From DATLSM01 sp963722965 (lineage in GTDB: Bacteria > Actinomycetota > Thermoleophilia > Solirubrobacterales > 70-9), in assembly GCA_963722965.1 (NCBI GenBank), contig CAVROX010000002.1:1-64000 (forward strand): a stretch of DNA of 64,000 nt, read 5' to 3'. Below the pieces are notes generated by a model. The model saw only the letters and a list, made by a program, of their open reading frames with translations, was not told the origin of the DNA and searched no databases. The position numbers and the translations under genes were made by a program. This document shows, in pieces, positions 34,747 to 44,674 of this stretch (position 1 is its first letter; each line of letters begins with the position of its first letter).

Positions 34747-35511
34747 ATGAAGACGACGCCCCGCCAGATCGTGGCCTTCGGCGGCGGCGGGTTCTCGATG
34801 GAGTCCGGCAACCCGCTGCTTGATGAGTACGTGCTCGGCCTCACCGGGGCTGAGCGCCCGCGGGTCTGCTTTTTACCCTCGGCCAGCGGCGACGCCGACC
34901 ACTACATCGTCCGTTTTTACCGCGCCTTCGGGGCCGAGCGCTGCGAGTCCAGCCACATCTCCCTGTTTCGGCGCGAGCAGGGCCCAGCCGACCTGCGCCG
35001 CCACCTCCTCTCCCAGGACCTGATCTACGTCGGCGGGGGCAGCGTGGTCAGCCTGCTCGGGGTCTGGCGCGCGCATGGGATCGACCGCGTTCTGGCCGAG
35101 GCGTGGGAAGCAGGGGTCATCCTCTGTGGGCTCTCGGCGGGGTCGTTGTGCTGGTTTGCCGAGGCGGTGACCGGCTTCCACGGCGAGCCGCGCCGGGTTG
35201 CGGGCCTGGGCCTCCTCCCCTTCAGCAACTGCGTTCACTACGAGCCGGACTCAAGCCGCCGGGTTGCCTATCACGGTTTCCTGCGCGAGGGGATGGCGCC
35301 CGGCTACGCAGCCGGCGACGGCGCCGCCCTGCACTTCTCCGGCACCGAGCTGCGTCGCGTCGTCGGCTCGCGGCCCAAGGCCCAGGGCTACCGCCTTGAG
35401 CTGGTCGAGGGCCGCGTCGTGGAGACGCCGATCGCCACCTCCTACCTGGGCGAGGACGCCGACTCCCCGCCTCCACCGCCCGAGGCGCTCTCGACCGCGG
35501 TCGCGGCCTGA
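34747..35511 (+). CDS. Peptidase family S51 (PepE/cyanophycinase-like), copy 1
   Basis: ATG 34747 starts MKTTPRQIVAFGGGGFSMES. The protein (254 residues) carries RVCFLPSASGDADHYIVRFY, DLIYVGGGSVVSLLGVWRAHG, and the nucleophile motif VILCGLSAGSLCWF, with the Ser in G-x-S-A-G. Family members cleave Asp-containing dipeptides or related short substrates. The stop overlaps the ATG of the second copy (TGATG), indicating an operon made by tandem duplication. Confidence 0.85.
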   Translation: MKTTPRQIVAFGGGGFSMESGNPLLDEYVLGLTGAERPRVCFLPSASGDADHYIVRFYRAFGAERCESSHISLFRREQGPADLRRHLLSQDLIYVGGGSVVSLLGVWRAHGIDRVLAEAWEAGVILCGLSAGSLCWFAEAVTGFHGEPRRVAGLGLLPFSNCVHYEPDSSRRVAYHGFLREGMAPGYAAGDGAALHFSGTELRRVVGSRPKAQGYRLELVEGRVVETPIATSYLGEDADSPPPPPEALSTAVAA

Positions 35512-36358
35512 TGGCTCTCGTGAGCGCCGGCTCTTGTGAGCGCCGGCCCCAGGCCCAGGCCCCGGCCCCGGTGCGACGGATCCTGGCCCTCGGCGGCCAC
35601 GACTTCACCTCGCGCCCGCCCGACCGCGCGGTCTGCGAGCTGATCTTGCGGCTCGCCAGCGAGCGCGCCGCCGCCCGTCCGCGGATCTGCATCTTGCCGA
35701 CCGCGAGCGGTGATACCTCAGAGCAGATCGGCCGCTTTTATGCAGCCTTCGGCGAGCGAGCTTGCGAGCCCTCTGACCTCTCGCTGTTTCGACTTGGCCG
35801 CCGACCGATGGCGCTGCGCGACCACCTCCTCTCCCAGGACCTCGTCTACGTCGGCGGCGGCAGCCTGGTCAACCTGCTCGCCGTCTGGGAGGCACACGAG
35901 ATCGGCGCCATCCTCAGCCTCGCCTGGCGGGAGGGCATCGTCCTCGCCGGACAGAGCGCCGGGGCGATGTGCTGGTTTGAGACCGGGATCACAAAATCCT
36001 CGGGCCGCCCGCAACCGGCTGAGGGGCTCGGCCTTTTGGGCGGCAGCCTCTGCGTCCACTACAACAACGAGCCAGAGCGGCGCGCCGCCTACCTCGACGC
36101 GGTCGCCGCGGGCATGCCCGGCGGCTACGGCCTCGATGACTACGCCGGGCTGCTCTGGGAGGGCGCTGGAGCGCCCGCCGCGTTACCGCGCGCCGTGGCG
36201 CCCGTGCCTACCGGGTCCGAGTCCAGGCCGACGGGGTCTCTGAGTCGGCCCTGCCAGCCCGCTTCCTGGCGGCCCCGGCTCCCGCCGCCCTGCGCGAGGA
36301 CATCGCCGAGTTCCGCCGGCTCAAAAGCATGCGCAAACGAGCCGGGTGGCTCGGTTGA
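35511..36358 (+). CDS. Peptidase family S51, copy 2, frameshifted near the 3' end
   Basis: It is paralogous to the preceding gene: RICILPTASGDTSEQIGRFY, HLLSQDLVYVGGGSLVNLLAVW, IVLAGQSAGAMCWFETG (nucleophile Ser). After LDDYAGLLWEG (about 36170) the frame shifts and continues as TARRGARAYRVRVQADGVSESALPARFL, then EFRRLKSMRKRAGWLG, stopping at 36358. The other frame runs to 36383 but reads as poor protein sequence. The N-terminal 25 residues are Ala/Pro-rich and unlike copy 1. Confidence 0.8.
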
Positions 36359-36379
36359 GGGGGCCCACGGCCCTTTGGA

Positions 36380-36907
36380 CTAAAGGGCGCCGCCGGCTGC
36401 GGCCGGAGCGGTGGGGTCGACGCCCTCCCCGCCGCCGAGCTTCTCGCGGGCCAGGTACTCCTCGGCAAGCAGCGGGTTGTCCTTGGTCCGCTCGACGATC
36501 TTCAGCAGCGCCGACATGCTCGAGACCTCCTCGACCTGCTCCTTGATGAACCACTGGATGAACTGCTCGCCTTGGTAATCGCCCTCCTCGCGCGCGAGCC
36601 GCGCCAGGTTGGCGATCTGCTCGCTGACCCGCTTCTCCTGTTCGAGCGCCAACTGCACGGGGGCGACGGTGTCAGGGAAATCGCCCCGCGGCTCACCGAC
36701 TCCGGGCACCGCGATCGGGTGGCCGGCATCGAGCATGTACTGGGTGATCATCATCGCGTGATTGCGCTCCTCGAGGGCCTGGCGGTAAAAGAAGGCGGCG
36801 AGCTGGGGGAGCGTCTCGGAGTCGTAGTGGACGGCGATCGCGATGTATTGCTGCTGGGCGGCGAACTCGTAGCCGACCTGCTCTTTGAGGGTCTCGGCGA
36901 AGCTCAT
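36380..36907 (-). CDS. Ferritin (non-haem, bacterial)
   Basis: The 175-residue protein starts at ATG 36907 behind GGAGTGAGG. The four-helix ferritin pattern is visible: LKEQVGYEFAAQQQYIAIAVHYDSETLPQLAAFFYRQALEERNHAMMITQYML (ferroxidase Glu and the E-x-x-H motif in EERNHAM), then QLALEQEKRVSEQIANLARLAREEGDYQGEQFIQWFIKEQVEEVSSM. There is no Met haem ligand typical of bacterioferritin. It stores iron and detoxifies Fe(II). Confidence 0.92.
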   Translation of the reverse strand: MSFAETLKEQVGYEFAAQQQYIAIAVHYDSETLPQLAAFFYRQALEERNHAMMITQYMLDAGHPIAVPGVGEPRGDFPDTVAPVQLALEQEKRVSEQIANLARLAREEGDYQGEQFIQWFIKEQVEEVSSMSALLKIVERTKDNPLLAEEYLAREKLGGGEGVDPTAPAAAGGAL

Positions 36908-36920
36908 CCTCACTCCAACC

Positions 36921-38000
36921 CTACCCTTCCCAGCGAAACCCGGTCACCGCAAGGCGCGGGGTCAGCGGGCTGCTCGGCAGCCCCGGCCGGCTCGCCCGCT
37001 CGGGGTCGTTGTAGCCGGCGGGGGCGACGTCGTTGGGCGTGTCGGGGTGAAAGATCGAGGCCAGGTACTGGATCTGGCCGCGTCCTGCGCCGAGCTCGGT
37101 CTGGCCGCCGCCGTAGGCGCCGATGCCGCGCTCGGCGCAGTAGTCATAGGTGGCGAGGAGGTTGCTGATCGGTCCAAAGCGCGAGGGCTTGATGTTGACC
37201 ATCCGCGGCGCCCAAGGCATCGCCTCGATGTCGGCGACCGAGTGGATCGGGGCATCCCAGGTGACCCGCTCGGCAACCGGGTCAAGCAGCGGTTTTGTCT
37301 GCTCGTTGACGTCGGGGTCCTCCAGCCAGGCATCGGGGAAGGCCTCGATCAGCTTCGCGTAGAGTTCGGGGTCGGTCTCGACGTCGACCGGCGTGCCTTT
37401 GTAAAAGCCCTTGAGGTCGAGCGAGTCGACCGCGCCGGTCCGCGCCAGTGCGGCGATCAGCTCATCGTCCCAGTCGTTGACCGGGTCGAGCTTGAAGCGC
37501 AGGGTGGGGTAGACGGCGAGGCGGGCGAGCAACGGCTCGATCGAGGAACGCCCCTCGCCAAAGCCCGCTAGACGCATCGAGGAGACGAAGGTGAGCGGGT
37601 GGGGCTCGCGGTCAAGCAGCGCGGCAAGGCTGGCGCCCGCCTGGCGCAGCGCCAGGTCAAGGGCCGCCGACTCATATGCCCAGCGCCGGTACTCGCGCGA
37701 GACCTCGCGCTCGGGCGTGGTGGCGGGGAAGAGGTCGAGCTCGCCCAGGCGCTCTGAGAACTCGGCAAAGCTGCCAGCGCCGGCGAGGCCCTGCGGCGGA
37801 CCGGCGCTCTGCTGGGCAACGTGGTCGACCGGGTCATAGGTCACGTCCTCGCCGACCCCTTCCTGGCCGCCGCCGTGCAGTCTGACGATCGTGGTCAGGC
37901 GTTCGAAGTCGCCGATCGTGAACTCGAGCCCTTCGAACTCACAGGACTCGACCACAAGCGGCAGCTCGGCGATCTCCTCATAGGTGGCGATCGGCCGGAG
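36921..38000 (-). CDS. Enolase-superfamily enzyme (mandelate racemase/OSBS-like)
   Basis: The protein has the superfamily barrel motifs: RFKLDPVNDW (catalytic Lys region), DSLDLKGFY, AWLEDPDVNEQT (metal ligand Glu), VTWDAPIHS (Asp) and MVNIKPSRFG (second Lys). The N-terminal capping domain starts TYEEIAELPLVVESCEFEGLEF. No standard start codon is seen in frame near 38000, so the 5' end may contain an indel; the end given is approximate. Specificity cannot be told. It is divergent from the FAD oxidoreductase, with about 100 bases between. Confidence 0.75.
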   Translation of the reverse strand, partial: LRPIATYEEIAELPLVVESCEFEGLEFTIGDFERLTTIVRLHGGGQEGVGEDVTYDPVDHVAQQSAGPPQGLAGAGSFAEFSERLGELDLFPATTPEREVSREYRRWAYESAALDLALRQAGASLAALLDREPHPLTFVSSMRLAGFGEGRSSIEPLLARLAVYPTLRFKLDPVNDWDDELIAALARTGAVDSLDLKGFYKGTPVDVETDPELYAKLIEAFPDAWLEDPDVNEQTKPLLDPVAERVTWDAPIHSVADIEAMPWAPRMVNIKPSRFGPISNLLATYDYCAERGIGAYGGGQTELGAGRGQIQYLASIFHPDTPNDVAPAGYNDPERASRPGLPSSPLTPRLAVTGFRWEG

Positions 38001-38106
38001 TCTAGGGAGGGCGTGGGGCGGGGATGGGTGCGGCTGTCTGGGGTCGGGTTCGCAGGCGCCTCGAGCTTCCCGGAGGCCTGAAGATCGGGCATGGGAGACT
38101 CGCTGG

Positions 38107-39503
38107 GTGAAGCACACCGCGCACGGATATTGGTTGGAAGAGGCGGGAAGCCCTGAGCCTGCGCCGCCTCTGGTCGGGGAGCGGAGAGCTGATGTGGTTG
38201 TGCTCGGCGGCGGCTTCACGGGGATGTGGGCCGCCTGGTTTGTGAAGGCACTTGAGCCGGGAGCTCGGGTGGTGTTGCTGGAGGCCGATGGCTGTGGGCG
38301 GGGGCCCAGTGGGCGAAACGGGGGCTTTTGCAACCTGATGTGGTTCTCGCTGGCCAACATGCGAGGGCGCTGGGGAGACGGGGGGGCGCTGGATGTGGCG
38401 CGGGCCGCCGCCGCCGCTGTTTTGGAGATCGGTGAGTTTTGTGCCGCCGAGGGGATCGACGCCTGGTATCAGCGCGCCGGCTACCTGCAGGTCTCCACCG
38501 CGCCGGCCCAAGACCAGGTCTGGGCCGAGAGCGTGGCGAGCTGTCGGGAACTCGGCGCCGGGGACGCGGTCCGCCCGCTCTCAGCCGCCGAGGTCAGCGC
38601 CCGCTGTGCCTCGCCGGCCTTTCGCGGTGGGGTGCTCTATCCCGGCGCGGCTACGGTGCAACCCGCGCGCCTGGCGCTCGGCCTGCGCCGGCGCCTGCTG
38701 GAGAGGGGGGTGGAGGTCTTCGAGCACTCCCCGGTGCGCCGCCTGCGCGACGGCCCGGCGGGGGTCGAGGCCCAGACCGGGGAGGGCAGCGTGCGGGCCG
38801 GCGCAGGGGTGCTTGCGGTGGGGGCGGCGGCGAAGGCTCCGCAGGGGCCGCTGCGAAACCGGCTCACCGTCGCCTCCTCCCACATCGTCCTCACCGAGCC
38901 GGTACCGGACCTGCTGGCAGAGGTCGGCTGGAGCGGCGGGGAGTGCATCACCGACAGTCGCGCCCTGATCGATTACTTCCGCACCACCCCCGACGGGCGG
39001 ATCGCGTTCGGCTGGGGCGGCGGGCGGATCGCGATGGGCGCCCGCCTGGCGGGCCGCAGCGAGGTGGACCCCGCGGTCGTCTCCTGACCGCCGCCCATCT
39101 GCGCCACTACTTTCCCGGCTTCGGCGAGCGCCGCCTCACCCACGCCTGGGGCGGGCCGATCGATGCTTCCCCGACCCACCTGCCGCTGGTCATGCCCCTG
39201 CGCGGGGGCCGCGCCTTCGCCGCCGCCGGCTACACCGGCAACGGCGTCGGCCCCTCCCACATGGTCGGCCGAACGCTGGCCTCCCTGGCGCTGGACCGCC
39301 GCGACGGCCCCTCGCGCCTTGCCTTCGTTGACCCCGCCCCGCCGCGCGTCCCCCCCGAGCCCCTGCACTGGATCGGCGGCGAGGCGATCCGGCTGGGGAT
39401 CATGCGCAAGGAGGACGCTGAGATGGCCCACTGCAAGCCCGACCCGATCAGCGTGCTCCTCTCCCGCATCCCCGAGTTGATCGGCTTTCACATCGGCAGG
39501 TAG
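38107..39503 (+). CDS. FAD-dependent amino acid/amine oxidase (DAO family, PuuB-like), frameshifted
   Basis: GTG 38107 starts MKHTAHGYWLEEAGSPEP. The Rossmann FAD motif is RADVVVLGGGFTGMWAAWFV, followed by GRGPSGRNGGFCN, a DAO-family block. The substrate domain includes GIDAWYQRAGYLQVSTAPAQD and SSHIVLTEPVPDLL. Near 39084 the frame must shift by one to continue as LLTAAHLRHYFPGFGERRLTHAWGGPIDAS and AAGYTGNGVGPSHMVGRTLASL (the FAD-closing region). The N-terminal pattern resembles gamma-glutamylputrescine oxidase and related oxidases. With the nearby aminotransferase and aldehyde dehydrogenase this suggests polyamine breakdown. Confidence 0.8.
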
Positions 39504-39519
39504 CGCCCGCCGGTTCCTC

Positions 39520-39939
39520 CTAACGCTCGGCCGGGACCACCAGCACCGGCCGATCGGCGAGGTGCAGCAGCTTGGTCGGCGTGGAGCCGATGATCACGCC
39601 CTTGAGGGGTGGATCGCCGTAGCTGCCGACGACGATCATCCTCGCCTCGCGCGCATCGGCGGTCTCGATCACCGCGTGGTAACCCTTGCGCGGCAGCAGC
39701 ACCACCTCGTGCTCGACCCCGGCCCGCTCGGCCCGCTCCGCGGCCTCGGCGGTGATCTTCTCCCCCAGTTCCTCGACCGCCTCGCGGTGGGATGGGATCT
39801 CCCCACCGCCGTATCCACCCGGCGCATAGCCGAAGACCACGACGACCTTGTCGCCCAGCTCCTTGGCCAGCTTGCACGCCTCATCGAGCGCCGCGCGCCC
39901 GCAATCCGAACCGTCATAGCCAACGATGATCTCGCTCAT
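39520..39939 (-). CDS. UspA-family universal stress protein
   Basis: The 139-residue protein has the ATP-binding Usp pattern: IIVGYDGSDCGRAALDEACKLAK at the N terminus and ARMIVVGSYGDPPLKGVIIGSTPTKLLHLADRPVLVVP at the C terminus, near the G-2x-G-9x-G-(S/T) motif. It lies directly downstream of the permease gene on the same strand, 22 bases away, a common pairing of Usp domains with APC transporters. Confidence 0.92.
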   Translation of the reverse strand: MSEIIVGYDGSDCGRAALDEACKLAKELGDKVVVVFGYAPGGYGGGEIPSHREAVEELGEKITAEAAERAERAGVEHEVVLLPRKGYHAVIETADAREARMIVVGSYGDPPLKGVIIGSTPTKLLHLADRPVLVVPAER

Positions 39940-39961
39940 CTAGCTCTCCTCCCGCGCCTGC

Positions 39962-41513
39962 TCAGTCCGCCATCACCGAGGCTTTGCCGACCACCGTGCC
40001 CTCGAGGATCCCCGGGTCTGCAACCTCCGGCTTGCGTTTGAAGAACCTTGGGTAGGCGAAATTGGCCCAGATCATGAAGAAGATCCCCACCACGATCAGG
40101 CCGACCCCGATCGCCACCGGCACCCCGACCCCGAGGAACGCGACGCCGGTTTCCGTTTCGGCCGGGTTTGAGTAGGTGATCAGCGCCTTGACGAAGATAT
40201 AGGTGAGCATCGCCCCGCCCAGGAACGGCGCCAGCCCAACCATGACGAAGTTGCGGGCGCTCTTGAAGATCTCCTTGCGGTAGTAGACGGTGCAGGCGAA
40301 CCCGGTCAGGCCGTAGTAGAAGGCAATCTGGAAGCCGAGGCCGGTGATCGCATCACCGAGGACGCTGGTGCTGGCGTTGATGATGAAGAGGGTCCAGACC
40401 AGTCGAGATCGCCCCCATCGCCAGGGTCGAGATGTCGGGGGTCAGGTAACGGGGGTGGATCCGGCCAAAGACCTTGGGTATCGATCCGAAGCGGGCCATC
40501 GAGAGCGTCGTCCGCGCCGTCGGTAGGATCGTCGTCTGGGTGGAGGCGGAGGCCGAGGTCAGCACGGTGATGATCAGCAGCTTGTCGAGTGGGGAGCCGA
40601 ACACCTTGCCGCCGAGGGCGCCGAGGACGTCTTCGGAGTTGTTTGAGAGGAAGCCGGGCCCGTGGAACGCCTGCGCCGCCGCCGCCACGACGACGTAGAT
40701 CAACACCAATAGGACCGTGCTCATCACTGCTGCCTTGCCGGGGCCGTTGGCGCTGTCGCGAGACTCCTCGTTGACGACGACGCCGCTGTCCCAGCCCCAG
40801 TAGATGAAGACGCCGAGCAGGACCCCGTCGACCAGGGCGGTTGTGCCTCCGGGCAGTCCGAACGGGGAGAACCAGCTGAGACTGACGTGGACCGAGCCGG
40901 GCGCGCCTGTGATGTAGACCTTCCACAGCGCGACCACCGCGAACAGCGACAGGGTGAAGATCTCGATCGCAAGCAGAACGAACTGTGTCCTGGCCGAGAT
41001 CTCGATCCCGATGTAGCAGATCCAGGTCATCAGGATGATCCAGATCGCGGCGATGATGCTCACGTCGAGGAGGTTTTCCGATGCCGCGGTGAGGCCGAAG
41101 AGCGTGAACGTGTAGACGCCCGCGATGTAGGCCAGCGTGGCCATCACGACGACGTCCGCGGCGACGATGACCCAGCCGGTGAGCCAGCCGAGGTGCGGTC
41201 CGAGCGCCCGGGTGACCCAGGTGAAGCTCGTCCCGCAATCGGGGTCGGCCTTGTTCATGTAGTTGTAGGCGGCGGCGATCAGCAGCATCGGGACGAAGGA
41301 GACGATCATTACCGCCGGGGCGTGCAGGCCCATCCCGGCGACCGCGGTGACGAAGCCGAGCGTCGCCGCGATGCTGTAGGCGGGAGCGGTGGAGGCGATC
41401 CCGATCACGAGGTTTGAGACGTAACCGAGGGCGCCGCTCTTCAGGCCCTTGCCACCCACCGCCGTCCCCCCCGACCCGGGGAGGTTGCCGGCGGCAGCCG
41501 AAGCGCTCTCCAT
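39962..41513 (-). CDS. APC-family amino acid/polyamine permease, frameshifted
   Basis: ATG 41513 has AAGGAGGAG upstream on the coding strand. About 12 membrane helices are visible, beginning ALGYVSNLVIGIASTAPAYSIAATLGFVTA and containing ADPDCGTSFTWVTRALGPHLGWLTGW, typical of APC transporters. Near 40405 one extra G moves the frame; the correct continuation reads VWTLFIINASTSVLGDAITG and the last part is AMLTYIFVKALITYSN to VADPGILEGTVVGKASV. The gene is divergent from the class III aminotransferase, so the transporter and enzyme are likely co-regulated, possibly by the PucR protein. Confidence 0.88.
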
Positions 41514-41733
41514 GCGACTCCTCCTTGTCGACCGTCTCCGCCGAAAGACGGCGGCTGCGGCGACGTTACGCCCGCCGGGAGGGTGGCGCAAGTGGCAGAT
41601 GTCCCAAAAGCTCGCACCTCTTTGTCCTATCTGTACAAAGAACGGTCCGGTGCTTGACCCAATGACTACTTGAATTCGGGCCATTACGGGTCTAGCTTTA
41701 TCCAGATCGTCTAGCACGAGAGGAGGAGAGCCG
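41514..41733. promoter_or_regulatory. Divergent promoter region between permease and aminotransferase
   Basis: The 220-base spacer is less GC-rich than its surroundings. It has a TTGACC -35-like hexamer at 41654-41659 facing the aminotransferase but no convincing -10 at normal spacing, and a GAGGAGGAGA ribosome site just before ATG 41734. The divergent arrangement suggests one regulator controls both genes. Confidence 0.4.
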
Positions 41734-43110
41734 ATGGCCACCGCGTCGAACGCACTCGACACCAGCCTCCAGGAGCTGGCCCGCCGCCACCTCTGGATGC
41801 ACTTTTCGCGGATGGGCTCCTACGGAGCTGACCACGAGATCCCGATCATCGTCCGGGGCGAGGGTTGCTACGTCTACGACGAGCACGGCAACCGCTACCT
41901 CGACGGACTCTCCGGCCTTTTCTGCGTCAACGCCGGGCACGGCCGCACCGAGCTGGGCGAGGCGGCCGCCCGCCAGGTGGAGGAACTTGACTTCTACACG
42001 CTGTGGAGCTACGCGCACCCGCGCGCGATCGAGCTGGCGACACGGATCGCATCGCTTGCCCCCGCTGACCTCAACCGCGTCTTTTTCACCTCCGGCGGCT
42101 CGGAGGCCGTCGAGTCGGCGCTGAAGCTGGCTCGCAACTACCACCGCCTGCGCGGCAGCGGCCAAAAGCACAAGGTGATCGCCCGCGAGGTCGCCTACCA
42201 CGGCACCTCGCTTGGCGCTCTTTCGGTGACCGGGATCACCGAGCTGCGCTCGCAGTTTGAGCCGCTGACCCCCGGCGGCTGTCATGTTCCCAACACCAAC
42301 CTCTACCGCTGGCCCGAGGACCGCCACCCGCTCTGGGCGGCGACCGCGATCGAGGAGCGGATCCAGTTTGAGGGCCCCGAGACGGTCGCCGCCGTGATCC
42401 TCGAGCCCGTCCAAAACGCCGGCGGGTGCTTCGTGCCCCCCGAGGGCTACTTCGAGCGGGTGCGGGAGATTTGCGACCGCTACGACGTCCTGATGATCTC
42501 CGACGAGGTGATCTGTGCCTGGGGTCGGCTCGGCCACTACTTCGGCTGCGAGCGCTTCGGCTATGTGCCCGACATCATCACCGTCGCGAAGGCGCTCACC
42601 TCCGCCTATGCCCCGATGGGGGCGATGATCGCTTCTGAGCGCGTCGCCGAACCCTTCATGCAGGGAGATGCCTCCTTCGCCCACGGCTTCACCTTCGCTG
42701 GGCATCCGCTTGCCGCGGCGGTCGCGATGGCCAACCTCGACGTCTTTGAGCGCGAGGATCTCTGTGGCCACGTCCTTGCCAAGGAGGGCGAGTTCCGCGG
42801 GCTGCTGGAGAGCCTCCACGACCTGCCGATCGTCGGCGACGTTCGCGGTGCCGGCTACTTCCACGCGATCGAGCTGGTCAAGGACAAGGAGACCAAGGAG
42901 AGCTTCGACGAAGAGGAGGCCGAGCACCTGTTGCGCGGCTTTCTCTCCGGCGAGCTGTTCCGGCGCGGGCTGATCTGCCGGGCCGATGACCGCGGTGACC
43001 CGGTGGTGCAGCTCGCCCCGCCGCTGATCGCCGACACCGAGCAGTTTGAGGAGATCCACGATGTGCTGCACGGCGTCCTCGACGAGGCCTGGAAGCGGGT
43101 CGTCAAGTAG
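41734..43110 (+). CDS. Class III PLP aminotransferase (omega-amino acid/polyamine:pyruvate type)
   Basis: The 458-residue enzyme shows the class III fold: YLDGLSGLFCVNAGHGR, VFFTSGGSEAVESALKLARNYHRLRG (PLP phosphate site), VAYHGTSLGALSVTG, the Asp motif VLMISDEVICAWGRLG, and the PLP lysine in DIITVAKALTSAYAPMGA. Relatives include putrescine/spermidine:pyruvate and beta-alanine:pyruvate aminotransferases. The context of an APC permease, an FAD oxidase, alanine dehydrogenase (recycling the alanine formed) and a gamma-aminobutyraldehyde-type dehydrogenase favours putrescine or GABA as substrate. It ends eight bases before the PucR-type gene. Confidence 0.9.
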   Translation: MATASNALDTSLQELARRHLWMHFSRMGSYGADHEIPIIVRGEGCYVYDEHGNRYLDGLSGLFCVNAGHGRTELGEAAARQVEELDFYTLWSYAHPRAIELATRIASLAPADLNRVFFTSGGSEAVESALKLARNYHRLRGSGQKHKVIAREVAYHGTSLGALSVTGITELRSQFEPLTPGGCHVPNTNLYRWPEDRHPLWAATAIEERIQFEGPETVAAVILEPVQNAGGCFVPPEGYFERVREICDRYDVLMISDEVICAWGRLGHYFGCERFGYVPDIITVAKALTSAYAPMGAMIASERVAEPFMQGDASFAHGFTFAGHPLAAAVAMANLDVFEREDLCGHVLAKEGEFRGLLESLHDLPIVGDVRGAGYFHAIELVKDKETKESFDEEEAEHLLRGFLSGELFRRGLICRADDRGDPVVQLAPPLIADTEQFEEIHDVLHGVLDEAWKRVVK

Positions 43111-43118
43111 GGCCGCAG

Positions 43119-44674
43119 ATGCTCACGGTCCAAAGCCTGCTCGACGATCTCGACCTCGATCTGGTGGCCGGAGAGACGGCCGCCGCGGCGCCGGTGCGCT
43201 GGGTCCACATCTCTGAGCTTGAGGACCCGACGCCGTGGCTCTCGGGTGGGGAGCTGATGCTGAGCACCGGCATTCCGCTTGACAGCGCCGCCAAGCAGCG
43301 CGCCTTCGTCCGTCTGCTCGCTGACAACAACCTGGCGGGGCTTGGCTTTGGCACCGGCTTCAGCCACGACAGGTTGCCCAAAGCGCTGGTTGAGGAGGCA
43401 AAGAAGCGCGACTTCCCGCTTTTCGAGGTTCCCTACTCGACCCCGTTCATCGCGATCACCGAGAAGGCATTTGCCCGCCTCGTCAACGAACAGTACGAGG
43501 TGCTGCAGCGCGGCATCGCCGTGCAACGCCGGCTGGAGCGTCTGGTCCTGGAGGAGCGCGGACTGGAGGAAATCGTCGCGACGATCGCCTCCGCGGTCGG
43601 CGGCACCGTGGCGATCCTCGATGGCCGCGGCGAGCGGCTGGCCGGGCGCGGCTTCCGGCGCCAGCTCTCGGCCGAGGCGATCGGCGAGATCCGCAGGGAA
43701 GCCCTCTCCCACACAGGCGACGGTCACCCCTTCGTCCCCACCCATCCCTCGGTCGCGGGCCGGGCTCTGGCCCACCCCGTGATCTCTCCCGGCGGTGGGC
43801 CGCCGCAGGCTTGGGTGGTGATCGTCCGCGATTCGGGCGGCCTCGGTGACTTCGAGCGGCTGATCCTCCAGCAGGCGGTCGCCGTTGTCGCCCTCGAGCT
43901 GATGCGCCGCCGCGTCGCCCGCGAGACCGAGCGCCGCCTCGCCGGCGACGTGCTGGCCGGGGCGCTCGGCGGCCGGATGGATCCCTCGGAGCTGCGCCGG
44001 CGGCTGGAGCCGTTCGGGATCGGCGATGAGGCGGCCGTCCTCGTCTTTGCCCTCGATGATCCGACCGCTGCCGAGCCGGCGCTTTTGCAAGCGCTCAGCG
44101 CCGAGGCCTGTCCGGCGGTCGTCGCTCCCCACACGGCCGGTGGGCGCGAGCTGCTCTGCGCCGTGGTCGACGCGGCCGATCGCGATCCCCTTGACCTTGC
44201 CGCCAAGGCCCGCAAGGCGCTGGCGCAGCGCGGCGCCGCGCGCGCCGCCGCCAGCCGGCCCGCTCCGCCCGAGCAGCTGCGCCGCTCCTTCCACGAGGCG
44301 CGCTGTGCCCTGGAGGCGACGGCGTTTGCCAACGGCGACTCTCCGGAGGTCGCCTCCTGGCGCGATCTCGGCGCCTTCACCCTGCTGCTCTCGATCCAAG
44401 ACGACGAGGCGCTCACCCTCTATTGCGACAGCGTTCTCGGCCCGATCGAGCGTGGCGATGAGGACTACGGCGGAGAGTTGCTGCGCTCGCTGGAGGCCTT
44501 CATCGAGCACAACGGGCAGTGGGAGCGCGCCGCCCGCCAGGTCTATTGCCACCGCCACACCCTGCGCTACCGGATGCGCAAGATCGAAGAGCTGACCGGC
44601 CGCGACCTCTCCCGAGCCAACGATCGGATCGAGTTCTGGTTGGCGCTGCAGAGCGAGGGAGCTGGCGAGCGTGA
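43119..44674 (+). CDS. PucR-family transcriptional regulator
   Basis: The protein has the PucR order: an N-terminal PucR domain (MLTVQSLLDDLDLDLVAGE, VRWVHISELEDPTPWLSGGELMLSTG), a GAF-like middle part, a GGDEF-like linker and the C-terminal helix-turn-helix (LRSLEAFIEHNGQWERAARQVYCHRHTLRYRMRKIEELTGRDL). Its own stop is not in frame; the reading frame runs on into the next gene. A one-base shift near 44650 would give a TGA at 44672 overlapping the ald GTG, the expected arrangement, so the end given is inferred. It probably regulates the aminotransferase/permease genes. Confidence 0.88.

Noticed and set aside
41514..41733. A defined sigma-70 promoter for the aminotransferase
   Set aside because: A TTGACC hexamer is present, but no -10 at suitable distance could be assigned.
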